The position numbers and the translations under genes are program-made. A stretch of 19,348 bases of DNA, taken from positions 1 through 19,348 of the forward strand of contig DATATB010000124.1 in the NCBI GenBank assembly GCA_036268995.1, given 5' to 3'. The stretch's first letter is position 1. Each line of letters starts with the position of its first letter. This stretch comes from DATATB01 sp036268995. GTDB taxonomy: Bacteria > Planctomycetota > Planctomycetia > Pirellulales > PNKZ01. This document shows, piece after piece, positions 1 through 7,591 of this stretch. Under the pieces are notes generated by a model that saw only the letters and a list, made by a program, of their open reading frames with translations, made no database searches and was not told the DNA's origin.

Positions 1-287
1 CTTGCGGCTGGAGTGCTTGGACCGCGAATTCCGAAGCCTTGATAAACACGACAAGATTCCACGAAGAATTAAACAACTATTTCAATCCCTCGCACTACTT
101 GCCGCATGACCCGCCGCCAAACGTCGGAAAGTGCAGCCAAAGGGAGAAGGTGGCCAAAGGCCGGATGAGGGTCTTCCGGCTGTAGCAGCGAACCCTCATC
201 CGTCGGCTGCGCCGCCACCTTCTCCCAAAGGGAGAAGGGTATGCTTCGCTGCGCTCGCCGCCCCCACGGACCGCAGTCCCTGGGCTT
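1..287. other. Gene-free left edge with inverted repeat
   Basis: I see no credible gene here. Open frames in this stretch lack family resemblance and read through an inverted repeat (137-239, listed separately). The region lies downstream of aspS, so it is probably a 3' intergenic spacer; whatever gene lies to the left is outside the window. Confidence 0.6.
137..239. repeat. Dispersed inverted repeat (GGGAGAAGGTGGC type)
   Basis: The left arm starts at AAGGGAGAAGGTGGC (139-153) and runs to GGATGAGGGT (163-172). The right arm begins ACCCTCATCC (192-201) and ends GCCACCTTCTCCC (214-226), so both ends of the arms are complementary around a divergent middle. The motif CCAAAGGGAGAAGG occurs again in direct orientation at the outer right end (225-238). 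I recognise this sequence type from planctomycete intergenic regions, from memory only. It is not coding. Confidence 0.75.
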
Positions 288-314
288 GGAGTCGCGCGTG
301 TGTTGCGCGACTTC
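288..314 (-). terminator. Hairpin at the aspS 3' end
   Basis: Arms GGAGTCGCGC (288-297) and GCGCGACTTC (305-314) pair over 10 bp, with one G-T wobble, around a 7-nt loop. The structure overlaps the first base of the aspS stop codon and extends just downstream on the minus strand. No T-run follows, so it may be a structured 3' end rather than a classical intrinsic terminator. Confidence 0.45.
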
Positions 315-2089
315 TAGCGCTCGGCGCGGTCGATTTTGATGCTGAGTTCTTTGAGCTGGCGAGTTTCGACGGTGCCGGGGGCTTCGGTCATCAGGTCGGC
401 GGCTTTTTGCGTCTTGGGGAAGGCGATGCAATCGCGAATGTTGTCCAGGCCGCCGAAGAGCATGACCCAGCGGTCGATGCCCAGCGCAATGCCCCCGTGC
501 GGCGGAGCGCCGAATTGCAAGGCGTCTAGGAGAAACCCAAAACGCTCGCGGGCGTGTTCGCGGTCGATGCCCAATAGGTCAAACACCTGCTGCTGTGTCT
601 GCTGATCGTGAATGCGGATCGTGCCGCCGCCGGCCTCCGAGCCGTTGATCACCAGGTCGTAGGCCTGGGCGCGGCACTTGCCCGGATCGCTGGCGAGCAG
701 CTCCAGATCCTGCGGCCGCGGCGCGGTGAAGGGATGGTGCATCGAGGCCCAGCACTTTTCCTCTTCGTCGTACGCGAACATGGGAAACTCGACGATCCAG
801 GAGCAATGCACGCGGCCCGGCTCGTACAGCCGCAACTCTTCGCCGAAGCGTTTGCGCAGGGCGTACAGGGCCTTGCAGGTGACTTCGAACTTGTCGGCCA
901 CGAACAGCAGCAGGTCGCCGGGCTGGCCGCGCATCCGCTCGCGAATCGTGCCCAACAGCTCAGGCGTAAAATTCTTGGCGATCGGCGAGGCCAGCGTGCC
1001 GTCGGCCTCGACTTTGAACCAGGCCAGGCCCTTGGCCCCGAAATCGTGGATGACCAGCTCGGTAAGCTCGTCGATGCCTTTGCGCGAATACTTGGCAGCG
1101 GCCGCTTTGGCATTGATGCCGCGCACGCGTCCGCCGCCGTCGGCCACGCCGCGAAAGACGCGAAAATCCGTCTGGCCGGCCAGATCGGTGAGGTCGATCA
1201 GCTCCATGTCGAAGCGCAGGTCGGGCGCGTCGTGGCCGTAGCGCTCCATCGCCTCGTCGTAGGTCATGCGCGGCAACGGCAGCTTGATGTCCAGACCCAG
1301 GATCTCTTTCGCCTCGCGAGCCACCAGGCCGTCGATCATCGCGATCACGTCTTCGCTGTCGACGAATGACATTTCCATGTCGAGCTGCGTGAACTCGGGC
1401 TGGCGATCGGCGCGGAGGTCTTCGTCGCGGAAGCAACGGGCGACCTGCACGTAGCGGTCGTAGCCGGCGATCATCAGAATCTGCTTATAAAGCTGCGGCG
1501 ACTGGGGCAGCGCGTAGAAATGGCCCGGGTGTACGCGGCTGGGCACGAGGTAATCGCGTGCGCCCTCGGGCGTGCTGCGGCCGAGCATGGGCGTTTCGAT
1601 TTCGAAAAAGCCGTGCTCGTCGAAATAATCGCGCATCACCTTGATCATGCGATGCCGCAGCTCGAGCGTGCGCTGCATCTCGCTGCGCCGCAGATCGATG
1701 TAGCGGTACTTGAGCCGCAGGTCTTCGCCGGGCAGGTCTTTCATGCCGGGCTGAAACGGTGGCGTGGCGCTCTTGTTCAAGACGTCGAGCCGGCTGGCCC
1801 GCAGCTCGATCTCGCCGGTGCTGAGCTTGGGATTGACGGTCCCCTCGGGCCGATGGGCCACGTTGCCGGTCACGGCAATGACGAACTCGCTGCGCAGCGA
1901 GCGGGCCAGTTCCTGGATCTCGGCCCCGCTGTCGGGATCGAAGGCAATCTGCGTCTTGCCGTAGCGATCGCGCAGATCGACGAACAGAATGCCTTTGTGA
2001 TCGCGGTAGCTGTCCACCCAGCCACAAAGCGTGGCTTCGCGGCCCACGTGCTCGGCCCGCAATTGGCCGCAAGTATGCGTTCGGATCAA
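314..2089 (-). CDS. aspS: Aspartyl-tRNA synthetase, probably non-discriminating (Asp/Asx type)
   Basis: Cytosolic class II aminoacyl-tRNA synthetase that charges tRNA with aspartate using ATP. At 591 residues it has the usual bacterial length. The N-terminal OB-fold anticodon-binding domain covers about residues 1-110. The catalytic core shows QSPQ (196-199), class II motif 2 (CFRDEDLRADRQPEF, 219-233) and motif 3 (GGIALGIDRW, 532-541). The bacterial GAD-type insertion lies between roughly 290 and 420. His31 (in RDHKG) and Gly83 (in PEGT) match residues associated with non-discriminating bacterial AspRS enzymes, which also charge tRNA-Asn with Asp; discriminating enzymes such as that of E. 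coli have Leu near position 31. It lies 87 bp downstream of miaA on the same strand and is probably co-transcribed with it. The family is certain; tRNA specificity is inferred. Confidence 0.98.
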   Translation of the reverse strand: MIRTHTCGQLRAEHVGREATLCGWVDSYRDHKGILFVDLRDRYGKTQIAFDPDSGAEIQELARSLRSEFVIAVTGNVAHRPEGTVNPKLSTGEIELRASRLDVLNKSATPPFQPGMKDLPGEDLRLKYRYIDLRRSEMQRTLELRHRMIKVMRDYFDEHGFFEIETPMLGRSTPEGARDYLVPSRVHPGHFYALPQSPQLYKQILMIAGYDRYVQVARCFRDEDLRADRQPEFTQLDMEMSFVDSEDVIAMIDGLVAREAKEILGLDIKLPLPRMTYDEAMERYGHDAPDLRFDMELIDLTDLAGQTDFRVFRGVADGGGRVRGINAKAAAAKYSRKGIDELTELVIHDFGAKGLAWFKVEADGTLASPIAKNFTPELLGTIRERMRGQPGDLLLFVADKFEVTCKALYALRKRFGEELRLYEPGRVHCSWIVEFPMFAYDEEEKCWASMHHPFTAPRPQDLELLASDPGKCRAQAYDLVINGSEAGGGTIRIHDQQTQQQVFDLLGIDREHARERFGFLLDALQFGAPPHGGIALGIDRWVMLFGGLDNIRDCIAFPKTQKAADLMTEAPGTVETRQLKELSIKIDRAER

Positions 2090-2176
2090 TTCATTTCCTT
2101 TAGAGGCTGGTGCCGCGTGCCGCAGGTTTCTCTGGCCGGCAAAGAACGTGGCATTGTAGACGGCCGGGCGGCAGCG

Positions 2177-3127
2177 TTAAAGGCCACCGGCCTGGGCGGC
2201 AATCTCGCGGGCGATATTCGCTGGATCGAAATCGGCGTCCGATTCGCCCAGCCGAATCCAGCGGCATTCGCTCAGGCTGCGGAACCAGGTCATCTGCCGC
2301 TTGGCAAATTGTCGGGTCCGCAATTTTACGAGCTCGATGGTTTCGTCCAGCGGCCGCTGGACGGCGAGATGCTCGAGCACTTCGCGGTATCCAACCGCCT
2401 GGCCGGCCGTGCGGCCCAAGTGGCGACCTTCGGCCAAGAGCGCTTCGACCTCGGCCACCAGGCCGGCGGCAAACATTTGCTCGACCCGGCGATCGATCCG
2501 GTCATTCAGTAGTTCCTTGGGCCAGTCGAGCACAAACACGCGACAATCCTCGGCCGGTCGAGCGCGATCGAATTGCTGCTGCCAGTCGCTGATCGGCCGG
2601 CCGGTCTTTTCAAAAACTTCGAGCGCCCGGATCAGCCGCCGCTGGTCGCGCGGGTGCAGCCGGTCGGCGGCCTGCGGATCGACGCGGCTCAGTTGTTTGT
2701 GTAGCCAGCCGGGGTCATGCTCCGCGGCCTCGTCAAGCAATCGCTGCCGCAGCCGCCAATCGGCAGGCGGGCCTTGGAAAATACCGCGCAGCAGGCCCTT
2801 TAAATACAAGGGCGTGCCGCCGACGAAAATCGGCGTGCGGCCGCGCGAGGCAATCGCTTCGACGGCCGAATGCGCAGCGGCCAGGTATTGGGCCACGCTG
2901 AACTCGTCCTCCGGCTCGATCAAGTCAACCAGATGATGGGGCGCGGCCTGGCGCTCGTGCGGCGTGGGCTTGGCCGTACCCAGATCGAGACGGCGATAAA
3001 CGGCCATCGAGTCGAGCGACAGGATTTCGCCGCCCAGCAGTCGAGCTAGGTCGATGCCCGCCTGCGTTTTGCCTGCCGCAGTGGGACCGGTCAGATAGCA
3101 GCAGTTGGTGGGCAGTGGGTCGGACAT
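2177..3127 (-). CDS. miaA: tRNA dimethylallyltransferase
   Basis: MiaA transfers a dimethylallyl group from dimethylallyl diphosphate to N6 of A37 in tRNAs that read codons starting with U. The 316-residue length is normal. A P-loop GPTAAGKT lies at residues 14-21. The conserved stretch DSMAVYRRLDLGTAKPT (39-55) and GGTPLYLKGLL (103-113) are diagnostic of the family, as is a C-terminal region with TAGQAVGY. The start codon ATG (3125-3127) directly abuts a tandem-repeat array (3129-3180), so its ribosome-binding site and promoter lie within or beyond that array. It is probably the first gene of a miaA-aspS transcription unit and is divergent from hisE. Confidence 0.97.
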   Translation of the reverse strand: MSDPLPTNCCYLTGPTAAGKTQAGIDLARLLGGEILSLDSMAVYRRLDLGTAKPTPHERQAAPHHLVDLIEPEDEFSVAQYLAAAHSAVEAIASRGRTPIFVGGTPLYLKGLLRGIFQGPPADWRLRQRLLDEAAEHDPGWLHKQLSRVDPQAADRLHPRDQRRLIRALEVFEKTGRPISDWQQQFDRARPAEDCRVFVLDWPKELLNDRIDRRVEQMFAAGLVAEVEALLAEGRHLGRTAGQAVGYREVLEHLAVQRPLDETIELVKLRTRQFAKRQMTWFRSLSECRWIRLGESDADFDPANIAREIAAQAGGL

Positions 3128-3128
3128 G

Positions 3129-3180
3129 GTCAGTTGTCAGTTGTCAGTTGTCAGTCGTGCCACGGACCACGGACCACGGA
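3129..3180. repeat. Two adjacent heptanucleotide tandem arrays
   Basis: GTCAGTT is repeated at 3129-3135, 3136-3142 and 3143-3149, with a fourth copy GTCAGTC at 3150-3156. After a 3-nt joint, CCACGGA is repeated perfectly at 3160-3166, 3167-3173 and 3174-3180. Both arrays have a 7-bp period. They begin one base from the miaA start codon and occupy the divergent promoter region with hisE. Heptamer arrays resemble the short tandemly repeated repetitive (STRR) sequences known from cyanobacteria. Confidence 0.9.
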
Positions 3181-3261
3181 CAGTCGATAGTGTTGCCGGG
3201 GGTGGCCAGGGCAATTAGACTGGCTTTTTCGCTATTTTGCATCCGCTTGCCGGGAGTCGCC

Positions 3262-3612
3262 GTGCCGCTAGAGACAGATATTCTGCCGCGCCTGATGGCG
3301 ACCATTGAAGGGCGCAAGGCCAGCATGCCCGAGGGATCGTACACGACGAAGCTGTTTGCCGGCGGCGTGGAAAAAATCGGGGCCAAAGTCACGGAGGAGG
3401 CCGGCGAAGTGGTGGCGGCGGCCGCCGAGCCGGGCGAGGAGGGACGCCAGCACCTGGTATACGAAGCGGCCGATCTGGTGTATCACCTGTTTGTCATGCT
3501 CGTGCACCGCGGCATCAGCCTGCCGGACGTGGAGAACGAACTGGCCCGGCGTTTCGCCATGTCGGGCCTGGAGGAAAAGGCCGCCCGCCCGCCGAAACCC
3601 GGCGGGGCGTAA
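3262..3612 (+). CDS. hisE: Phosphoribosyl-ATP pyrophosphohydrolase
   Basis: Second step of histidine biosynthesis, hydrolysing phosphoribosyl-ATP to phosphoribosyl-AMP and pyrophosphate. The reading frame is open further upstream, but that part is translated tandem repeat, so I place the start at GTG 3262, preceded by GGGAG five bases upstream. This gives 116 residues, normal for a stand-alone HisE. The all-alpha NTP-pyrophosphatase (MazG-like) metal motif EXXE-EXXD is visible as E46/E49 and E68/D71, with the family stretch RKASMPEGSYTTKLF at 18-32. The next gene, hisG, encodes the enzyme that makes its substrate. No hisI domain is fused. An alternative start is ATG 3295. Confidence 0.93.
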   Translation: MPLETDILPRLMATIEGRKASMPEGSYTTKLFAGGVEKIGAKVTEEAGEVVAAAAEPGEEGRQHLVYEAADLVYHLFVMLVHRGISLPDVENELARRFAMSGLEEKAARPPKPGGA

Positions 3613-3649
3613 TCGTCCACGCATGCCCACGCGGCGTCCTTCTCCTTCC

Positions 3650-3670
3650 ATTCATCATTCATCATTCCTA
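3650..3670. repeat. ATTCATC heptamer repeat upstream of hisG
   Basis: ATTCATC occurs at 3650-3656 and 3657-3663, followed by the degenerate copy ATTCCTA at 3664-3670, again with a 7-bp period. It lies in the 72-nt hisE-hisG spacer, 14 nt before the hisG start, where a Shine-Dalgarno sequence would be expected; none is obvious. Confidence 0.7.
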
Positions 3671-3684
3671 CTTCCGCATTTCCC

Positions 3685-4536
3685 ATGAACAGTCTCCGCA
3701 TCGGCGTCCCTAGCAAAGGCCGCCTGGCCGAAATCGCCAGCGACTTATTAAAAGAGGCGGGTTTGAGCTTTCGCCGGCAGGACCGCAGCTTGTTTGCCCG
3801 CTGCCGCGAAATGCCGATCGACGTCACTTTCCTCCGCACCGAGGATATTCCGGTGCTGTGTGCCGAAGGGGCCATCGACATGGGCATCACCGGCAGCGAC
3901 CTGGTAGCCGAGCACGCGGCCGACGTGATCAATCGGCTGGCGCTGGGCGTGGGCCAGTGCCGGCTGGCGATTTGCGTGCCCGACGACGGGCCTGTGCAAC
4001 AGCCCAGCCAGCTCGATGGCTGCCGCATCGCCACGAGTTTTCCGCACTCGACGGAGACTTATCTCAAGCAGCACGGCGCGACGGTGCACCTGGTTCAGCT
4101 TTCGGGCTCGGTCGAGGTGATGATCGCCTTGGGCGTGGCCGACGCGATTGTCGACCTCGTGGAAACCGGCAGCACGCTGGCCGCCAACCGGCTGCGGATT
4201 CTTGACGAGATCGGCCAATATGAAACGATTCTGATCCAGAACCGCAAGCAACGACAGCCGGAGGTGGCCGATCGCGTCGTGCGGCGGCTCGAGGGCGTGG
4301 TGATCGCCCGCAGCTATTCGCTGCTGGAGTACAACGTGCCGCGCAGCAAGCTGCCCGAGGCGGAAAAGATCACGCCCGGGTTTAATTCCCCCACGGTCAG
4401 CGCGCTGGAAGATCCCGGCTGGTGCGCGGTGCGAGTGATGGTCCGCCGCAGCGAAGTCATTGCGATCATGGAGCAGCTCGAAAGCCTGGGCGCCAGCGCG
4501 ATTTTGCAAACGCAGATCGTCAATTGCCGGCTGTAG
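3685..4536 (+). CDS. hisG: ATP phosphoribosyltransferase, long form
   Basis: First committed step of histidine biosynthesis, condensing ATP with PRPP. The 283-residue length and the C-terminal part (about 210-281) match the long form with its own regulatory HisG_C (ACT-like) domain, which is feedback-inhibited by histidine and does not need HisZ. The N-terminal signature IGVPSKGRL is at 6-14 and DMGITGSDLV at 65-74. The PRPP-binding loop DLVETGSTL spans 157-165. It is co-directional with hisE, with a 72-nt spacer. Its last 17 nt overlap, tail to tail, the end of the opposite-strand glycosyltransferase gene. The remaining his genes are not in the window. Confidence 0.97.
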   Translation: MNSLRIGVPSKGRLAEIASDLLKEAGLSFRRQDRSLFARCREMPIDVTFLRTEDIPVLCAEGAIDMGITGSDLVAEHAADVINRLALGVGQCRLAICVPDDGPVQQPSQLDGCRIATSFPHSTETYLKQHGATVHLVQLSGSVEVMIALGVADAIVDLVETGSTLAANRLRILDEIGQYETILIQNRKQRQPEVADRVVRRLEGVVIARSYSLLEYNVPRSKLPEAEKITPGFNSPTVSALEDPGWCAVRVMVRRSEVIAIMEQLESLGASAILQTQIVNCRL

Positions 4537-6067
4537 CCGCGGCGGTTTTCGCCGGCTGGCCTTTGAAGAGCATGCTGGCCAGCCCGGCGAACAGGGCAAT
4601 CAGCAGCACATTGCGGGCGATGAGCAATCCCGCGGGCAGCCAATCCATCTTCGGAATCAAGGCGTGCTCGATGGGGAAGACGTGCCCAAACAGCGGGAGC
4701 TGCGGAAAAAAGAGCACGGGGAACACGGCGGTGGTCAGCGCGGCAATCAGCAGCAGGCCGCCACACAGTAGCAGAAATCGGCCGCGTGAGAGCCGCTCGG
4801 CTCCCAACAGCAGCGCCGCCGGCAGACCCCAGAGCAGGTACTGCACCGACAGGACTTTGGCCGCCAGCACGAGCCCCAGCAATGTCAGCAGGCTCCAGCG
4901 ATAGGCATCGCCGCGCGTAAAGGGACGCGTAGGCCAGCACGCGCGGATCAGGCCCACGATCAGGATCAGCGCCATCGCGACGGTGGAAAGGGCCAGCAGC
5001 TCGACGTCGAACCGGCTGGCGACGTTCCAGCTTCCGTAGCTGTTCACCGCGCGCACTTCGAGCCCCAAGGGGCGTAAGGCGAGCACGAGCGAGCCCCAGA
5101 GCGATTCGATTTCGAGGCCGCGAGCTTTGTGATACTGGAACATGCTCCAGAGCTTCGGCCCGGCGGCATGGTAGTAATATGCAAACGGACCGACAGCCGT
5201 CGCCGCAAACGCCAGCAAGCCGCCGGCGAGCCGCAGTATGTCTTTGAACGTGCGCATGGCCCGGACGTCGGCAATGATCACCAGCGGCACAATCGCCGCC
5301 GGAATCAACTTGTAGCTGCAACCCAAGCCGAGCGCGAGGTAGGCCAGCGTTTGCCAGAACGCGGGACAGCGCGACGAACCGCTGCGAGAGCCGGCAGGCA
5401 AATGGGAGGGCGAGGCTCCCGCCGAGCTGACTCGCGCCTGGCTGTCCGCAATATCACGGCTCGGCAGGAGCCTCGCCCTCCCAGAATCCGCACTGCCATC
5501 CGGATCGAGCCGCAACCAGGACCAGGCCCAGACAAGCAACAGGCAGAGCACGCCGATATCGAGCCGGTCGAGCAATACGGGCGCTAGGATCGTCGTGAGT
5601 AGCACGTAGGTCCAAGCGGCCGGGGCCAGCAGCTCGCGCCGCCGGCGGGCGACAATCGCCAGCAAAAGCACGAAGGCCAGCACGTCGAAGCCGAGCATCT
5701 CCCAGCGAAACGTGCTGCCGTAGTCGGGCACGAACTTGACCCACAGCCCGCTGCCGAGCAGGCCGCGTGGCAATCGCGCCGGCGCGAGCCAGCGCGGCAA
5801 GGCCAGGCACCAATATGCCGCGGGCGGATATTCGAGCGTAAAGTCGCGATACGGAACCAACCCCAGGTCCACGCCGCTGGCGGCCCGCTGAAAGTAGGTT
5901 TGATAGTCGCTAAACAGCGGAGCAAAGGCCGCCAGCAAACAAGCCCGGCTGGCGACGTAGGCCACGACGGCAGCCAGCGTCATCCAGCCAAACGGAAACC
6001 TGCTGCGAGCGCGCGGCTTCACCGGCTGATTGGCGGGCAGGGCCGTAGCCATGCGATGGTTCCGCAT
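4520..6067 (-). CDS. GT87/DUF2029-like polytopic membrane glycosyltransferase
   Basis: A 515-residue protein with about ten hydrophobic segments. The first, near residues 28-50, is followed by an extracytoplasmic-type loop with D54 and YPPAAYWCLALP (80-91), features of the GT-C class GT87/DUF2029 family that uses polyprenyl-linked sugars at the membrane. Substrate and acceptor cannot be read from the sequence. Residues about 195-222 are encoded by a palindromic repeat inserted in frame (5403-5483), forming a Ser/Arg/Ala-rich loop between two membrane segments. The start at 6067 lies 18 nt after the HlyD-like gene, with which it is probably co-transcribed; a second ATG at 6052 is an alternative, and neither has a strong ribosome-binding site. 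The 3' end overlaps hisG by 17 nt. Confidence 0.75.
   Translation of the reverse strand: MRNHRMATALPANQPVKPRARSRFPFGWMTLAAVVAYVASRACLLAAFAPLFSDYQTYFQRAASGVDLGLVPYRDFTLEYPPAAYWCLALPRWLAPARLPRGLLGSGLWVKFVPDYGSTFRWEMLGFDVLAFVLLLAIVARRRRELLAPAAWTYVLLTTILAPVLLDRLDIGVLCLLLVWAWSWLRLDPDGSADSGRARLLPSRDIADSQARVSSAGASPSHLPAGSRSGSSRCPAFWQTLAYLALGLGCSYKLIPAAIVPLVIIADVRAMRTFKDILRLAGGLLAFAATAVGPFAYYYHAAGPKLWSMFQYHKARGLEIESLWGSLVLALRPLGLEVRAVNSYGSWNVASRFDVELLALSTVAMALILIVGLIRACWPTRPFTRGDAYRWSLLTLLGLVLAAKVLSVQYLLWGLPAALLLGAERLSRGRFLLLCGGLLLIAALTTAVFPVLFFPQLPLFGHVFPIEHALIPKMDWLPAGLLIARNVLLIALFAGLASMLFKGQPAKTAAATAGN
5403..5483. repeat. Palindromic repeat inserted in frame in a coding region
   Basis: Left arm 5403-5427 (contains GGGAGGGCGAGGCTCCCGCC) and right arm 5459-5483 (contains GGCAGGAGCCTCGCCCTCCC) are complementary at 24 of 25 positions, separated by 31 nt. 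The total of 81 bp equals 27 codons, so the host frame stays open. In another frame the arm reads as the peptide GEAPAEP, which I recall as a recurring planctomycete repeat translation. Confidence 0.85.
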
Positions 6068-6085
6068 GATTGCTGGGGCGGGCGA

Positions 6086-7168
6086 CTATTTGGAAGACTT
6101 TAACGGAATTTCCAGCTCGACGTCGACATTGGCACGCAGGCGCTCGTCTGGATTGCTGACGCGCACCAGCACCGGCACCAGTGCTGTTTGGGGATCCGCC
6201 GCTGGCCCGATAAAGGCAACATGGCCCGACAGGCGCTCGCCAGTCCGGCCGGGCAGGATAATCGGCACGGGCTGCTCGCGATCGATCAAGTCGGCTTGTT
6301 CGGCTGTCACGGCCGCCCGAACGTCGAGTTCGCGCACGTCGACGATTTCGCCCCAGGCCGCGAAACCCGGGCGCGTGACCGTGCCGGGCATGACTTTCAG
6401 CCATGCCACGACGCCATCGATGGGCGCATGCAGGGTGTAATGTTCCAGTTCAGCCTGGAACGACTCCAACTCGGCTTGGGCGCTGGCAATCTGGGCTTCG
6501 AGCTGCGCGATTTCCTGCGGAATGGGCTGCTTCAACAGATATTCGAGATACGCCGCGGCGGCCCGTTCGTCGGCATCGGCATTGAGCGACTCGGTGCGGG
6601 CCGTTAATTCCTGCCCCGGCGCGATGGCCTCCTTTTGGAGCAGCGCGGTAATCCGTGAGAGATGCTCGCGAGCGCCTTTGGCCGTGGCCCGTGCGGCTTC
6701 CAATTCGGCGCGGGCCTTGTCCCGCTCTTGCTCGCGTGGCACGGCTTTGAGCCGAGCCAGGCTGGCTTGCAATTGCACAACTTCGGCCTGGTGGGCCCGC
6801 ACCTCGGCTTCCGGCTCGTCGCGATCGAGTTCCACGATCACCTGCCCTTCTCGAACTCGATCACCGGGCGCGATCATCACCTTGATGACCGGATGGATTT
6901 GCATCGTGGCGATGGATGCGATGTGTCCGGGCGCCGGCTCGGTCTTGCCCGCGAGCCGCAGCCGCCCATTGGCTTCGACGGCGGCGGGGGCCTGCTTGCC
7001 GGTGCCGGCTTGGGCGTGCGGCAGATTCTCGGCGCTTTTTAAGAGGCTTGCAACGCCAATCAACAGCATGCCCAGTGCGGCTAGCGCCAGCCAGGTGGTC
7101 TGCCATCCGTTACCACTCGAGCGAAGTTCCGTCGCGGGATGGACACTCGTTTCCTGCAATTCTGACAT
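6086..7168 (-). CDS. HlyD-type membrane-fusion (periplasmic adaptor) protein
   Basis: The open frame continues to 7252, but the start at ATG 7168 (MSELQE) gives a normal N-terminus: a short cytoplasmic tail, then one membrane anchor at residues 24-44. Next come the first half of a lipoyl/biotinyl-like domain (about 80-118, APGDRVREGQVIVELD), a long Ala/Glu/Gln-rich coiled-coil hairpin (about 120-245), the second lipoyl half (YTLHAPIDGVV, 244-254) and a beta-barrel region (about 280-355). Length is 360 residues. Such proteins bridge an inner-membrane transporter to an outer-membrane channel. No ABC, RND or MFS partner is adjacent; the only neighbour on its strand is the glycosyltransferase 18 nt downstream, so its partner is unknown. 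Confidence 0.87.
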   Translation of the reverse strand: MSELQETSVHPATELRSSGNGWQTTWLALAALGMLLIGVASLLKSAENLPHAQAGTGKQAPAAVEANGRLRLAGKTEPAPGHIASIATMQIHPVIKVMIAPGDRVREGQVIVELDRDEPEAEVRAHQAEVVQLQASLARLKAVPREQERDKARAELEAARATAKGAREHLSRITALLQKEAIAPGQELTARTESLNADADERAAAAYLEYLLKQPIPQEIAQLEAQIASAQAELESFQAELEHYTLHAPIDGVVAWLKVMPGTVTRPGFAAWGEIVDVRELDVRAAVTAEQADLIDREQPVPIILPGRTGERLSGHVAFIGPAADPQTALVPVLVRVSNPDERLRANVDVELEIPLKSSK

Positions 7169-7434
7169 GTTCGATCCGCTTGCTGTGGGGTCGTTCGATT
7201 CGAGAACACTCGCAGCGCAAAACGATTCGCGCACTGGAGGCGACCATCCCAATCGCAGTCACGTGAGCGGCATGCGAAGAGGACGGCGCAGAACACCTGC
7301 GAGGCGACCCATGCTCGCAGTACCTTATCCGCTAATTCGCGCAGGCGAGTCCCACGGATGAGAATCCACAAAAGCCGCGGCGGCAATAGCCAGGCAACGC
7401 GAGGCAGGCCGGTCCCTCGAGGGCAAAACATCCA

Positions 7435-7472
7435 TATTGTCAATATTATATCCCCCGGTCGACGGGAGCAAC
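7435..7472 (-). promoter_or_regulatory. AT-rich patch with candidate minus-strand promoter and palindrome
   Basis: On the minus strand a perfect TATAAT (7450-7445) is preceded 16 nt upstream by the weak hexamer TTGCTC (7472-7467). Overlapping it is the palindrome ATATTG-T-CAATAT (7435-7447), a plausible operator. It could drive the HlyD-like gene with a leader of roughly 270 nt. The patch stands out in otherwise GC-rich DNA. Confidence 0.35.
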
Positions 7473-7591
7473 AACGCGCGTCGCGCCCTTTGTGGCGGCC
7501 GCTGACGCAAGAGGCCGCTGTCCTGGGGTCAAAGGCTCCAGCCGCGAACGCATTTCTTGACCCTGCAGGCACGTGGCCATAAGGTTTATAT

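Noticed and set aside
608..2512. Long plus-strand open frames opposite aspS and miaA (608-1369 and 1520-2512)
   Set aside because: They are antisense to well-identified genes and show no family features; long shadow frames are common in GC-rich DNA.
3129..3180. CRISPR-like repeat array
   Set aside because: Units are 7 bp, directly adjacent and without spacers; no cas genes are nearby.
7081..7572. 163-codon minus-strand open frame upstream of the HlyD-like gene
   Set aside because: Arg/Cys-rich shadow-like composition, overlap with the HlyD start in another frame, and no domain or good ribosome-binding site.
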